A stretch of DNA of 64,000 nucleotides from Mucilaginibacter sp. SMC90 (GCF_022811725.1 NZ_CP094527.1:2170001-2234000); one strand, 5' to 3'. Counted from the stretch's first letter, positions 18,338 to 27,280 are shown. The notes: generated from the letters alone by a model not told the origin. A program made the numbers and translations.

Positions 18338-19591
18338 TTAGCCTTCTGCTTTTTCCCGTACAAATAATACAACAAGCAATCCTATCACAAATACCAGTGA
18401 AAAGATAACCAGTGCATTGCCATATCCGCCCAGCGTTGATACCAGTACACCTACAAATAGTACTGCCGTGGCCGTAAAAATGCGCCCGATATTGAAGCAA
18501 AAGCCCGTTGCTGTAGCCCTTATACCGGTTGAGAACAATTGCGGGATAAAGGTTGATAATACTCCCTGGCTTGCACCAAAAAATAAGGCCAGTATTATGA
18601 TCTCAACGTAAACTGCTGTACTGAAGGTGGTGTTAGTTTTAAACAGGATGAATGACATCCCCGCGCAAACCGCGAAACAGATAACCATAGAGCGCCTGAT
18701 GGATAGCAGGTTAACCAGCCAGCCTGAAAAGAAGCCACCGGTTAGGCCACCCATACCCATGCACATCATACTGAGACCTCGTTCTTTCGCTGCATCATGA
18801 TCGGTGATCAGGCTTTGCACCCAGGTAGGCAGCCATGAAAATATAGCCCATAAACCTATCAGCATGGTGCCAAAGGTTAGGGAGCCTACAATAAGCTCCC
18901 GGCGGTGGTTTTTAGACAGGAGTTTGTTTAAAGGGTTTTCGCGGTTAGCAATATCGTTGCGATAGGTGAGCCAGCTATCTGATTCATTTAAAACCCAGGC
19001 ACCAATTAATGCGAGTGCAACAGGGATTACGCCAATTAAAAAGCCCGACCGCCATGATGATACAATAAAGTTGATAAGCCCGGCCGAAAAAATACCCACA
19101 GGGAAAGCTATTGAAATGATACCGATAATCACCGCCCTGCTTTTGGCAGGCCAAACTTCGCTCAATAGGGTAACTGAAGTTACCAGAACACCGCCAACTC
19201 CAAAACCGCTGAAAAAGCGGCAAAGCAGCACGCCCCACCAGGTAGGCATCAGTCCGGTTAAGATGGTGAATATGCCATAGCTGCCAATAGCCAGCAGCAA
19301 GGCTTTTTTGCGGCCCATTTTATCGCTGATAACGCCCCAGGTAAAACCGCCAAAAGCCCATCCAAAAATAAAGATGGCATTGATGTACCCGCTGATGGCA
19401 TTGATCTCATCGGCAGGAACAGTGCCTTGCAGGTCTTTTACCACAACAGGGAGGTAAACCGACATCAGCGTTGAAACCGAACCGCCTAAAGCTGTGCTAA
19501 GAAAACAGATCACAAACAGCGCAGCCCTGCTTGCGGCGCTGAGGTTTGTTTGAGGTTGTGCAACCTGCCCGTCAATTGTTAAAGTGCTCAT
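18338..19591 (-). CDS. MFS transporter (12 TM, organic-acid type)
   Basis: 417 residues with about 12 hydrophobic helices. The MFS motif A is visible as SDKMGRKKALLL between TM2 and TM3, and a repeat-like IGRIFT follows in the second half. The general look (FGWAFGGFTWGVISDKMGRK) is that of proton-coupled symporters for organic or aromatic acids. It would move a small compound across the inner membrane. Its start is 5 bases after the stop of the TonB-dependent receptor, so the pair probably imports the same compound in two steps, across the outer and then the inner membrane. Substrate is not determinable. Confidence 0.88.
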   Translation of the reverse strand: MSTLTIDGQVAQPQTNLSAASRAALFVICFLSTALGGSVSTLMSVYLPVVVKDLQGTVPADEINAISGYINAIFIFGWAFGGFTWGVISDKMGRKKALLLAIGSYGIFTILTGLMPTWWGVLLCRFFSGFGVGGVLVTSVTLLSEVWPAKSRAVIIGIISIAFPVGIFSAGLINFIVSSWRSGFLIGVIPVALALIGAWVLNESDSWLTYRNDIANRENPLNKLLSKNHRRELIVGSLTFGTMLIGLWAIFSWLPTWVQSLITDHDAAKERGLSMMCMGMGGLTGGFFSGWLVNLLSIRRSMVICFAVCAGMSFILFKTNTTFSTAVYVEIIILALFFGASQGVLSTFIPQLFSTGIRATATGFCFNIGRIFTATAVLFVGVLVSTLGGYGNALVIFSLVFVIGLLVVLFVREKAEG

Positions 19592-19596
19592 GTTGT

Positions 19597-22365
19597 TTAT
19601 TTTAAAAGGTCATCAAATACTATCGATACATAATAAATGGCGCCAATTGCCGGCGAGCCATAAGATTGATAAATACGGTTATTGAAGATATTGCTGCCGC
19701 CCAGTTTAATGGTTGATTTGAATTTAGGTAATTTTTTGCTGAACTGCAGATCGACAACTGAATAGGCATCTACACGGCCCGGACGGGTACCGTTAAAGGT
19801 TCCATACCAGTCATAAGCTGTTTGCCAGTGCCATGCAGCATTAAAGCCAAAATCATTGATCACATTGCTGTTGCCAAATGTGGCGTTGGTGCTCCATTTG
19901 GGCGTATTGAAGGCCGCAATATTATTAGGGTTTGCATTGCGGAGGTTAAATACTGATAAGGTAGCATTGCCGCCCAAAGCGTAACCGCCATTAAGCAGGT
20001 AAGTAGCCCCTGCACTTGCCCCCTGGGCCGATACTTTATCAGGCGCGTTGGTATATAATTGAAACGCATGAACTTTTCCGCCAGGAATATCGCTTGCCGA
20101 AGCGGTGGTTACATTGCCGTCAGAACCAAGGATCGGATTGCTGGGCTGGATAACAACTGTATTCAGGATAAAGTTGGTGTAGCTGCTGTAGTAGTAGTTT
20201 AAATCGATCAGCAACTTATCCATAATTAAGCCTTTATAGCCAAGTTCAAACGCTTTTTGCTGCTCTGGCTTAATGTAGGCTACACTTGCTTTTTGAAGCA
20301 GGCCTTTGTTTTGTTCGATAGCTTGCGGGAAAGGCGTACCACTTTGTACAGCCTTGCCAAACGCCGCACCAAAAGCGCTTACCGATGATGAGGTGAATGA
20401 GTTTTCATAAACGTTTAAACCTTTGCTGTTATTTGGCGCACCGCCCAAAATAGTGATAGGGCCTACGTTAAGGTGTATGAACTGATCAACAGGGGTTGGG
20501 TTCCTGAAACCGGTTTGATATGATGCCCTGAAATTTGATGTTTTATCAACCGTATAAACTGCCGAAAAGCGGGGAGTGAAACTGCCTTTAAAGTTTTCGT
20601 TTTTATCGTAACGGATGGAGGCGGTAAGCTTCAGGTTATCATCAAACAGTTTTTTAGCTGCCTGTAAAAATGAGCCGTACTCTTTAATAGTTATGCGCTT
20701 ATCTTTATCATCAAACAGGCTGCCATTGGTGAACATCCTGTAATCGCGGAAACTGCCTCCTGCTAAAAGTTCAAATACTTTTATGGCGCTTGTGAAATCG
20801 TACTGGCCTTCGGCATGGTAAAATTTACTGTTACTAAAAACACCTGCACCACTTAAGCCATAGTTATGGATAGATGCATCTTTTGCAGCGTTAAATTCGG
20901 CAGTGCCCGGTAAAAAGCGGCCCTGATCTGCAAAAGTCCTTGCGGCAGTATTGCTATTTGGTGTAACACCACTTACCGAACCATTAAATGCAGCGGCATA
21001 ACGGGTAAACCAGGTATCGTCTGCCTTATCGGGTGTTACGGTATTGCCGTTAAGGTCTTTTACCCAGTCGCGGTTTATGAATTGTGCCAACGAGCGGGTG
21101 TTGTATGAATCGTGCGAGTTTTCACCAACTGAATAACCACGGATAAAGAAATTACTTCCTTTTAACTCAACGCGGTGTGTTTGCAAAACAAAGTTATTAA
21201 GATCAAAACGGCTGCTGCCGGTATAACTTGCGGTACCGCGGCCATAATTGTACTGGTAAATAGCTTCGAGGTTATTGCTGAAACGGTATTGTAATGCACC
21301 GTTTAGCTTAAGGCTGTAAACGTTATAGTTCATCAGGTCTTTTTCTTCATACCCTGTTCTTGAAACCAGGCCAATACCGGGTAAGGTTTTTGAAACCTCA
21401 TCGCCGTAGATATTTAGCGCGTCGCGGCCTGGGTTGTTAGGGCCACGCTGGGCAGCAGGGGTAGCGGCGCTTACATCAGTGTAATTATCAGCATACCAGT
21501 CACGACCGGTGAGGTATGAAGCGTTGAGTTTAAATGCAAATTTATCATTGAAAGCTTTGGCATAGCGGGCTGCAAAATCATACAGGCCCTGTGGTTTTAC
21601 CACCGATTCGCCAAAATGGTTCAATCCGCTTTTAACCTGAAGGGTTAAGCCCTGGTATTTGAAGGGGTCTTTAGTTTTAAGCGATAGCAAACCGTTAAAT
21701 GCAACCGGGCCGTAAAGTGCCGAAGCGGCTCCGGGGATAACCTCCACACTTTCGATATCAATATCAGAAGCGCCAAAAAGGTTTCCCACCGAAAAGTTTA
21801 ATCCGGGTGTTTGGTTATCAACACCATCAACCAGCTGTAAAAAGCGGCTGTTACCGGTGCTGTTAAAACCACGGGTATTAATTTGTTTGTAAGTTAAGCT
21901 GCTGGTAACCGATTCAATACCTTTTACGCTTTGTAAACCATCGTAAAAAGTGAACGAAGGGTTATCCTTAATAGCCTTAAGGTTCATTTTTTCAATACTC
22001 ACCGGCGATTGTAAAATGCTTTGATTGATACGCGTAGCAGATGATACTACTTCATTAAGCACAATTGCCTTTTGGGTTAATTTGATGCTGATATCATTAT
22101 TGGCAGATGTTACCTGGCTTTCCTGTACTTCAAAACCCACAGCCGATATAACGATGGTGAACGGAAGTTTTAATTTATTGGCATTTAGGGTATAGTTACC
22201 TTTTGAATCGGTTGTGGTTCCTGTAAGCTTGCCCTTAACAGATATACTTGCGCCGGATACGGGTTTGCCGGTAACAGCATCGGTAATGTTCCCCGTTATT
22301 TTAATTTCCTGGGCAAACAGGTTTATGGATGTGAACAGTAATACAAAAAATAAAAGTTTTTTCAT
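19597..22365 (-). CDS. TonB-dependent outer-membrane receptor
   Basis: 922 residues: signal peptide MKKLLFFVLLFTSINLFAQ, a carboxypeptidase-regulatory-like domain (about 20-105, ITGNITDAVTGKPVSGASIS), a plug (about 110-225, with RGFNSTGNSRFLQLVDGVDN and SALYGPVAFNGLLSLKTK), and a 22-strand-type barrel to the end. It lacks the SusC signature and has no SusD next to it, so it is an energy-driven importer of a small ligand and not a glycan receptor. It lies between CMD3 and the MFS gene in one operon. The ligand is probably what the AhpD-like proteins act on, which is an inference. Confidence 0.92.
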   Translation of the reverse strand: MKKLLFFVLLFTSINLFAQEIKITGNITDAVTGKPVSGASISVKGKLTGTTTDSKGNYTLNANKLKLPFTIVISAVGFEVQESQVTSANNDISIKLTQKAIVLNEVVSSATRINQSILQSPVSIEKMNLKAIKDNPSFTFYDGLQSVKGIESVTSSLTYKQINTRGFNSTGNSRFLQLVDGVDNQTPGLNFSVGNLFGASDIDIESVEVIPGAASALYGPVAFNGLLSLKTKDPFKYQGLTLQVKSGLNHFGESVVKPQGLYDFAARYAKAFNDKFAFKLNASYLTGRDWYADNYTDVSAATPAAQRGPNNPGRDALNIYGDEVSKTLPGIGLVSRTGYEEKDLMNYNVYSLKLNGALQYRFSNNLEAIYQYNYGRGTASYTGSSRFDLNNFVLQTHRVELKGSNFFIRGYSVGENSHDSYNTRSLAQFINRDWVKDLNGNTVTPDKADDTWFTRYAAAFNGSVSGVTPNSNTAARTFADQGRFLPGTAEFNAAKDASIHNYGLSGAGVFSNSKFYHAEGQYDFTSAIKVFELLAGGSFRDYRMFTNGSLFDDKDKRITIKEYGSFLQAAKKLFDDNLKLTASIRYDKNENFKGSFTPRFSAVYTVDKTSNFRASYQTGFRNPTPVDQFIHLNVGPITILGGAPNNSKGLNVYENSFTSSSVSAFGAAFGKAVQSGTPFPQAIEQNKGLLQKASVAYIKPEQQKAFELGYKGLIMDKLLIDLNYYYSSYTNFILNTVVIQPSNPILGSDGNVTTASASDIPGGKVHAFQLYTNAPDKVSAQGASAGATYLLNGGYALGGNATLSVFNLRNANPNNIAAFNTPKWSTNATFGNSNVINDFGFNAAWHWQTAYDWYGTFNGTRPGRVDAYSVVDLQFSKKLPKFKSTIKLGGSNIFNNRIYQSYGSPAIGAIYYVSIVFDDLLK

Positions 22366-22399
22366 TGTGTTGGGTTTTAGTTTAAATTGGGGTGCAGGA

Positions 22400-22960
22400 C
22401 TATTTTTTTAAATGATCATAGCCCTGGGGCAGGCGGGTATAACCATGGTTAACCAATCGTTCGGCCAGTACGTTGTAGTAACCGGCATCGGCAGGCAAGG
22501 CGGTAGCCAGCCCGTCAACGTAGCGGTTGTAGTAGCAAAATAATGCCGCTATCAGCACCGTATCATGTATCTCAATGTCGGTAGCTCCGGCAGCTTTGGC
22601 CCGGTCTATGGCCGCGGTTGTTACGTTTCTTCCGTTTTGGGCGGTTAACTTTGCTATAGTAAGCAAGGCTTTCATTTTTTCGGTAACCGGAGCCGTTTCA
22701 ATGTTCTCCTTTACTTTTTGCGCTGTTTCTGCTTCACCGGCCAGCAGGTCGGCAGCGGCGGTGTGGGCGGTAGTGCAAAAGGTACATTGGTTGTTGTGCG
22801 ATACCACAGTGGCAATCAACTCCCGATCGGCTTCGGACAGGGTAGATGGGCCGCGTAATAAAAACTGCGTGAGGTTACGGATAGGTTGTGCCGGTTCTTT
22901 GGCATACTCCAACAGGCCGGTAATGCCCGGCAAATGACTTTCAAGTGTAATATAAGGCAT
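22400..22960 (-). CDS. AhpD/carboxymuconolactone decarboxylase-like protein 3
   Basis: A 186-residue paralogue that opens the five-gene minus-strand operon. It has the redox motif C-T-F-C (QCTFCTTAHTAAA), LSEADRELIATVVSH and the common NRYVDGLAT end. It is more diverged at the ends than CMD1 and CMD2. The upstream region (22961-23146) has no clear TAnnTTTG core, so the promoter is unassigned. Confidence 0.84.
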   Translation of the reverse strand: MPYITLESHLPGITGLLEYAKEPAQPIRNLTQFLLRGPSTLSEADRELIATVVSHNNQCTFCTTAHTAAADLLAGEAETAQKVKENIETAPVTEKMKALLTIAKLTAQNGRNVTTAAIDRAKAAGATDIEIHDTVLIAALFCYYNRYVDGLATALPADAGYYNVLAERLVNHGYTRLPQGYDHLKK

Positions 22961-23146
22961 AATAAATAAGCTGAATGTTTGTAGGTTTTGAGTGGGATGT
23001 ACTTTGCAGGGGGTATTTACAGCTATCCGCGTATAACTAATTTAATTTATAGCATACCGCTACGAATAGTTATCGACAGAAATAAACAGGCCACACAGCA
23101 GCAGTACTTCGCTACTCCAAAAAATGAATTAAAACAGGGGGGCTGA

Positions 23147-23695
23147 TCAACAAACGGCCTTGGGCGGTTGCTCGGGAATATCCTGATGAACAGGTACTAA
23201 CTGTTGAACTACATGAACAACGGCTTGTTGAGTATTGTAGATAGGGCAATTGAATTCAAAATGCACAAAAGTGAAATTGACATTGTCCTGCATAATTATT
23301 TTACCAAATGGTACATGTTCTTTTTGAGGAACAGGCTTCTCCTTTACATCCTTTGCATTTAGGATGTTTTTATCGGCCAGGCGTGTAGTTTCATAATTGG
23401 GGCTGCACATTAAATAAATGGCATGCCGCGTTATGCGCATTTTTTGGTAGTTATAGTTGTTATTACCAAACTGGATCTGGCCATGAATGTTTTCGTAGTG
23501 TTTCCAGTCGGTTATGCCGGGCATATCAACAGGTATAACTACCTCGGTAAGGTCCTTTACATTATAAAAACCTTTGGCAGTTTGCTGGGTAAAATATTTG
23601 TTGCTTTTGTAAACCAGGAACTGATGTAACGCCATATGCCCGCCTATATTAAGCAGGTGAATGCAAAGCAACATCAGGGCGATAAATTTTTTCAA
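23147..23695 (-). CDS. Hypothetical exported protein
   Basis: 182 residues with an N-terminal hydrophobic signal or anchor (FIALMLLCIHLLNIGG), then a soluble part rich in Tyr, His and Asn (FGNNNYNYQKMRITRH) and a proline-rich end VPVHQDIPEQPPKAV. It has Cys pairs near MCSPNYE and FNCPIYN. I do not recognise a family. It is divergent from the epoxide hydrolase gene and lies upstream of the CMD/TonB operon on the same strand, 186 bases away. A periplasmic or surface role is likely from the signal, nothing more. Confidence 0.65.
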   Translation of the reverse strand: MKKFIALMLLCIHLLNIGGHMALHQFLVYKSNKYFTQQTAKGFYNVKDLTEVVIPVDMPGITDWKHYENIHGQIQFGNNNYNYQKMRITRHAIYLMCSPNYETTRLADKNILNAKDVKEKPVPQKEHVPFGKIIMQDNVNFTFVHFEFNCPIYNTQQAVVHVVQQLVPVHQDIPEQPPKAVC

Positions 23696-23863
23696 TTAGT
23701 TTACAAACAAAGGTTATTTAAAAATGCTGTTTATAAACATAGTTTCCAAATTTATTTAGAATTATTGTGTATAAAACAGTTAAACCAGAATTTCAATTAT
23801 TGCAATTTGATTGGAGGAGATTTTACGGTATGTTATTCGCATTGTTTGATGTTCGGCAATGCT

Positions 23864-23943
23864 AATGTCTGGTTCGGGACCGGCTTTGTCCGCTTGCTAT
23901 AGTTAGCGGTGAGGAAAGGGGCTGCATGAAGATACTTTTGAGC
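23864..23943 (+). promoter_or_regulatory. Promoter with paired TGTCYG direct repeats, epoxide hydrolase gene
   Basis: TGTCTGGTT starts at 23866 and TGTCCGCTT at 23887, exactly 21 bases apart. ATAGTTAG follows at 23899-23906, then 26 bases, then TACTTTTGAGC at 23933-23943, which holds a TAnnTTTG -7 core. The Ohr promoter at 25383 has the same parts with the same spacings. Direct repeats two helical turns apart fit an activator of AraC type, but the regulator is not identified. Confidence 0.6.
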
Positions 23944-23974
23944 TACAAAATAAAAAAAACTCAAAAATAAGATC

Positions 23975-25243
23975 ATGAAAACGAACACACACAACCTTGC
24001 CGGTAAAGTTATCGCCGGGGTTTTTATCCTGCTCTCCTCTACAAGTTTCGCCCAAACAAACACTAATCATACTTCAGATGCAATTCGCCCGTTTCATATC
24101 CATGTTTCGGATGAAGCACTGGCCGATCTTCGTCAACGTGTAAAGGCCACTCGCTGGGCCGAACGTGAAACTGTAACAGATCGCTCGCAAGGGGCTCAGC
24201 TTGAAAAAATTAAAAGCCTTGTTAATTATTGGGGCAGTGATTATGACTGGCGCAAAGCCGAGGCCAAATTGAATGCTTTACCTGAATTTGTAACTACTAT
24301 TGATGGTCTTGACATTCAATTTGCGCATATCCGCTCAAAAAATCCAAATGCTTTGCCTGTTATTATAACCCACGGCTGGCCAGGTTCTGTTTTTGAATTG
24401 TTAAAAATTGTTGGCCCGTTAACAGATCCTGAAGCTTATGGCGGTAGCGCCGAAGACGCTTTTGATGTGGTAATACCATCAATGCCAGGTTATGGTTTCT
24501 CTGGCAAACCTACGGGAACGGGTTGGGATGCAGATCACATAGCCCGCGCATGGGATGTATTGATGAAACGACTGGGATATAAACATTATGTATCACAGGG
24601 TGGCGATTGGGGGTCTGTGGTTTCAGACAAGCTCGCCCGCCAGAAGCCCGAAGGCCTTTTAGGGATCCACGTAAACATGCCTGCAACTGTACCTGCTGAT
24701 ATAGCTAAATTACTGAGCAGCGGCGCGCCTGCACCGGCTTCATTATCTACTAAAGAAAAAGCTGCTTACCAATCACTTAACAACCTGTATACAAAAGGTG
24801 GCGGGTATGCCGGTATAATGGTAACCCGTCCGCAAACTATAGGTTATTCCCTGTCTGATTCGCCGGTGGGTTTGGCTGCCTGGTTCTACGATAAATTTGC
24901 CGACTGGACTTACAGCGGAGGTGACCCCGAAAAATCATTAACCCGCGATGAAATGCTTGATGATATTTCGCTTTACTGGCTTACCAATACAGCAACATCA
25001 GGCGCTCAGCTTTACTGGGAAAATAACGCCAATAACTTTAACGCTGTAGATATTTCTATCCCGGCCGCTATTACAGTGTTCCCCGGCGAGATTTACCAGG
25101 CACCAAAAACCTGGGCCGAAAAAAGCTATCATAACCTTATCTACTTTAACGAAGTAAAAAAAGGTGGACACTTTGCCGCCTGGGAAGAGCCCCGGTTATT
25201 TGCCGAAGAATTGCGCGCTGCATTTAAATCATTGCGCAAATAA
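23975..25243 (+). CDS. Secreted epoxide hydrolase (alpha/beta fold with EHN domain)
   Basis: 422 residues with a signal peptide (VIAGVFILLSSTSFAQ, residues 12-27). The N-terminal EHN domain (about 38-140; RPFHIHVSDEALADLRQRV) marks microsomal-type epoxide hydrolases. The oxyanion motif H133-G-W-P-G137, nucleophile Asp211 in GGDWGS and catalytic His399 in GGHFAAWE are in place; an acidic partner may be the Glu of FPGEIYQAP. It would open an epoxide with water, here in the periplasm, which is unusual for this mostly cytoplasmic family. It shares its upstream control layout with the ohr gene 250 bases downstream. Confidence 0.88.
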   Translation: MKTNTHNLAGKVIAGVFILLSSTSFAQTNTNHTSDAIRPFHIHVSDEALADLRQRVKATRWAERETVTDRSQGAQLEKIKSLVNYWGSDYDWRKAEAKLNALPEFVTTIDGLDIQFAHIRSKNPNALPVIITHGWPGSVFELLKIVGPLTDPEAYGGSAEDAFDVVIPSMPGYGFSGKPTGTGWDADHIARAWDVLMKRLGYKHYVSQGGDWGSVVSDKLARQKPEGLLGIHVNMPATVPADIAKLLSSGAPAPASLSTKEKAAYQSLNNLYTKGGGYAGIMVTRPQTIGYSLSDSPVGLAAWFYDKFADWTYSGGDPEKSLTRDEMLDDISLYWLTNTATSGAQLYWENNANNFNAVDISIPAAITVFPGEIYQAPKTWAEKSYHNLIYFNEVKKGGHFAAWEEPRLFAEELRAAFKSLRK

Positions 25244-25382
25244 AACGGATGCAATTGATGACCGGGGGAACAAATGCTACCGTCCCCCCCGGCCATTTGC
25301 TAAAGCCGTAAATGAATTCTATAAACATATACAATAAACTCAATAACAGGTGCCCGGACCTATGTTGATTCGGCCGGAAGAT

Positions 25383-25460
25383 TGTCTGCCTGGCAGCATA
25401 CAATGTCCGGTTCACATAGTTAGTGATAGGAGCCGGGCCGATATCTGGGTACCTTTGAGC
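25383..25460 (+). promoter_or_regulatory. Promoter with paired TGTCYG direct repeats, ohr gene
   Basis: TGTCTGCCT starts at 25383 and TGTCCGGTT at 25404, 21 bases apart. ATAGTTAG lies at 25416-25423, followed by 26 bases and TACCTTTGAGC at 25450-25460, whose first eight bases fit TAnnTTTG. The downstream ATACAAAA also resembles the epoxide hydrolase leader. The equal spacings in two promoters are hard to explain by chance. Confidence 0.6.
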
Positions 25461-25496
25461 ATACAAAAAACAAAAACTTTTTAAATAAACAACACA

Positions 25497-25973
25497 ATGG
25501 AAACTATTAAAAAATCAGCTATCAATAAGATCAAGGTTATCGAAGATATCTCAGCCAATAAAATAGATAAAGTATTATATACCGCTAATGTACGTACCGT
25601 TGGCGGCCGTGACGGTGGTTCGTCTGTGAGCAGCGATGGCCAGTTGGATATTAAGCATTCAACTCCCGGCACTCCTAAACCAGGTACCAATCCTGAGCAG
25701 TTATTTGCCGCAGGCTGGTCGGCCTGTTTTGAAGGGGCTATCGGTTTGGCTGCAGCTAAAAAAAGGATCGAGCTTCCTGCCGAACTGGCCATTGATGCCG
25801 AAGTGGATTTGGGTATCACTACCGGCGCTTATTTTCTGCAAGCCCGTTTAAATGTTAGCTTACCCGGCTTGGATGTGGAAGTAGCCAGGGCATTGGTAGA
25901 AGAAGCTCACAGAACATGTCCGTATTCTAAATTAACTTATGGCAACATCAATGTTGAAATCAACCTGGTGTAA
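25497..25973 (+). CDS. ohr: Organic hydroperoxide resistance protein (Ohr/OsmC family)
   Basis: 158 residues. Peroxidatic Cys77 (WSACFEGA) and resolving Cys141 (HRTCPYSK) are 64 residues apart, as in known Ohr proteins. Also visible are YTANVRTVGGRDG with the conserved Arg near 38 and GTNPEQLFAAGWSACF. It reduces fatty-acid and other organic hydroperoxides using lipoyl-type dithiols in the cytoplasm. About 20 extra N-terminal residues precede the usual start. No OhrR (MarR-type) gene is adjacent; instead the promoter shares direct repeats with the epoxide hydrolase gene, so another regulator is likely. Confidence 0.92.
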   Translation: METIKKSAINKIKVIEDISANKIDKVLYTANVRTVGGRDGGSSVSSDGQLDIKHSTPGTPKPGTNPEQLFAAGWSACFEGAIGLAAAKKRIELPAELAIDAEVDLGITTGAYFLQARLNVSLPGLDVEVARALVEEAHRTCPYSKLTYGNINVEINLV

Positions 25974-26014
25974 AGCCACGCCCCTCAGCCCCCTAAAGGG
26001 GGAGCTTTGAAAAG

Positions 26015-26055
26015 AAAAAGGCCTGCTTCAATTTAATTTGGGGCAGGCCTTTTTT
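26015..26055. terminator. Bidirectional terminator between ohr and the metallo-hydrolase gene
   Basis: AAAAAGGCCTGC and GCAGGCCTTTTTT pair across a loop, with an A-run on one side and a T-run on the other, suiting the convergent genes. Just before it, at 25988-26005, is a small GCCCCCTAAAGGGGGAGC hairpin of a common repeat type. Confidence 0.8.
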
Positions 26056-26070
26056 GCTTTCTTAAAATCC

Positions 26071-26103
26071 AGACTTACGAAGTTTTAAAAACTTCGTAAG
26101 TCT
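26071..26103. repeat. 33-base near-palindrome, copy 1
   Basis: Starts AGACTTACGAAGTTTT and ends AAAACTTCGTAAGTCT. The same 33 bases recur at 39772-39804. AAAATCC before this copy appears as GGATTTT after the other, so the repeat unit is about 40 bases and the copies are inverted relative to each other. Confidence 0.75.
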
Positions 26104-26149
26104 TCTCCGGCTTTGTTATTTCACTTTCTGGTGATAACAAAACGTTTAA

Positions 26150-26830
26150 TCAAATATCTATGTTCTCACCTACAGCCGGTAAAAATAGTTTTAGGCCGGC
26201 CTGTTCAAATTGCTTTACCGCCTCATCTTTATCTATTTTAATAAAGCCAAAGGTGTCATAATGAACGCCCAAAACCTTATTGGCCTTTACCAGCTTTGCA
26301 GCTTCAATAGCATCTTCAATACCCATGGTTAAAACGTCACCAATCGGGAAAACTGCGAAATCAAGATCAACCCATTTAGCCACCAGGCTCATATCCAATG
26401 TGAGGCCGGTATCCCCGCTGTAGTAAAGGTTACCATCATCGGTTTTTAAAGCATAACCGCAGGCTACACCCGCATAGCTGCCATCCGGAAAGCTGGCCGA
26501 GTGCTGGGCAATGAATGATTTGACTGTGCCAAAATCAAAGGTTACTTTGCCGCCGGGGTTTAAAGGATGGACATTTTTAATGCCCTTTTTGCTAAAGTAA
26601 TCATATACTTCAAAAATGCCTACAACCATGGCCCCCGTGCGGTTTGCTATAGTTTCCACATCTAAAATATGATCATAATGACCGTGCGATACAAAAATGT
26701 AATCGGCTTTAATTTCATCAATGTTGATGTCTTTAGCCAGTTCGTTGCCCGAGATGAAGGGATCAAACAGGAGGTGTTTACCCCCGGCAACTACCGAGAA
26801 GCATGAGTGACCGTAATAGTTGAGTTTCAT
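26150..26830 (-). CDS. UPF0173-type metal-dependent hydrolase (metallo-beta-lactamase fold)
   Basis: 226 residues, the usual length. It starts MKLNYYGHSCFSV; the metal-binding motif is S-H-G-H-Y-D-H (VSHGHYDHILD), with a later SGDTGL and a His in LGVHYDTFG. This set is that of the UPF0173 branch of the metallo-beta-lactamase fold, binding two metal ions in the cytoplasm. The natural substrate of the group is not established. It is convergent with ohr across a terminator, and a small exported protein gene lies upstream on the same strand, 27 bases away. Confidence 0.9.
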   Translation of the reverse strand: MKLNYYGHSCFSVVAGGKHLLFDPFISGNELAKDINIDEIKADYIFVSHGHYDHILDVETIANRTGAMVVGIFEVYDYFSKKGIKNVHPLNPGGKVTFDFGTVKSFIAQHSASFPDGSYAGVACGYALKTDDGNLYYSGDTGLTLDMSLVAKWVDLDFAVFPIGDVLTMGIEDAIEAAKLVKANKVLGVHYDTFGFIKIDKDEAVKQFEQAGLKLFLPAVGENIDI

Positions 26831-26857
26831 TGGTTTGCTTTTTTATGTTAATGATGA

Positions 26858-27280
26858 TTAGTTTAAAAGCGGGCTTAAAGTGTTTATAACCGGCATCGGC
26901 AGCAGCTTAAAATGGTCATAAGCTGTACCGTTAAATTTACCTGTAACCGCGTTTGTTTTTGGATATAGAAATGTCATCTTTTTAATCTGGTTGATATTAT
27001 CAGGGGTGTAAAAAGAGGTGGATGAAAGTTCCTCTTCAGAGCCGTACAAGAAGATAGCTTTCGTTAGGTTTTGTTTTGTGAAATAGATATTTGATGAACC
27101 AGCCCCGGCAGGAGCCTGTACAGTTTCAAACCGCTCAATTTTAGATGGGTAATTATGCCTCTTTGCCGGCAGGCTGATTTTAAAAGTCAAGGCTCGTTCG
27201 GTACAGTTTAATTCATTTATCTGGGCGTAGACGCCAACGCTGCAAAGTGTAATTACAGTGCTTAGCAACAGTTTTTTCAT
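26858..27280 (-). CDS. Hypothetical exported protein
   Basis: 140 residues with a signal peptide (LLLSTVITLCSVGVYAQ). The mature part is beta-rich (TFKISLPAKRHNYPSKIERF, SNIYFTKQNLTKAIFLYG) with one free Cys. I recognise no family. It stands between a UPF0173 gene and a small exported peptide gene on the same strand, so all may belong to one transcript that starts at the DUF1223 gene, but spacing does not prove it. Confidence 0.6.
   Translation of the reverse strand: MKKLLLSTVITLCSVGVYAQINELNCTERALTFKISLPAKRHNYPSKIERFETVQAPAGAGSSNIYFTKQNLTKAIFLYGSEEELSSTSFYTPDNINQIKKMTFLYPKTNAVTGKFNGTAYDHFKLLPMPVINTLSPLLN

Noticed and set aside
19597..22365. The receptor at 19.6-22.4 kb as part of a second SusC/SusD locus
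   Set aside because: It lacks a SusD partner and the SusC-type linker, and its neighbours are AhpD-like and MFS genes.
22961..23146. Shared TGTCYG/ATAGTTAG promoter upstream of the CMD/TonB operon
   Set aside because: Only weak pieces (TTAGTTAT, TGTCGATAA) are present on the minus strand and the spacings do not match.
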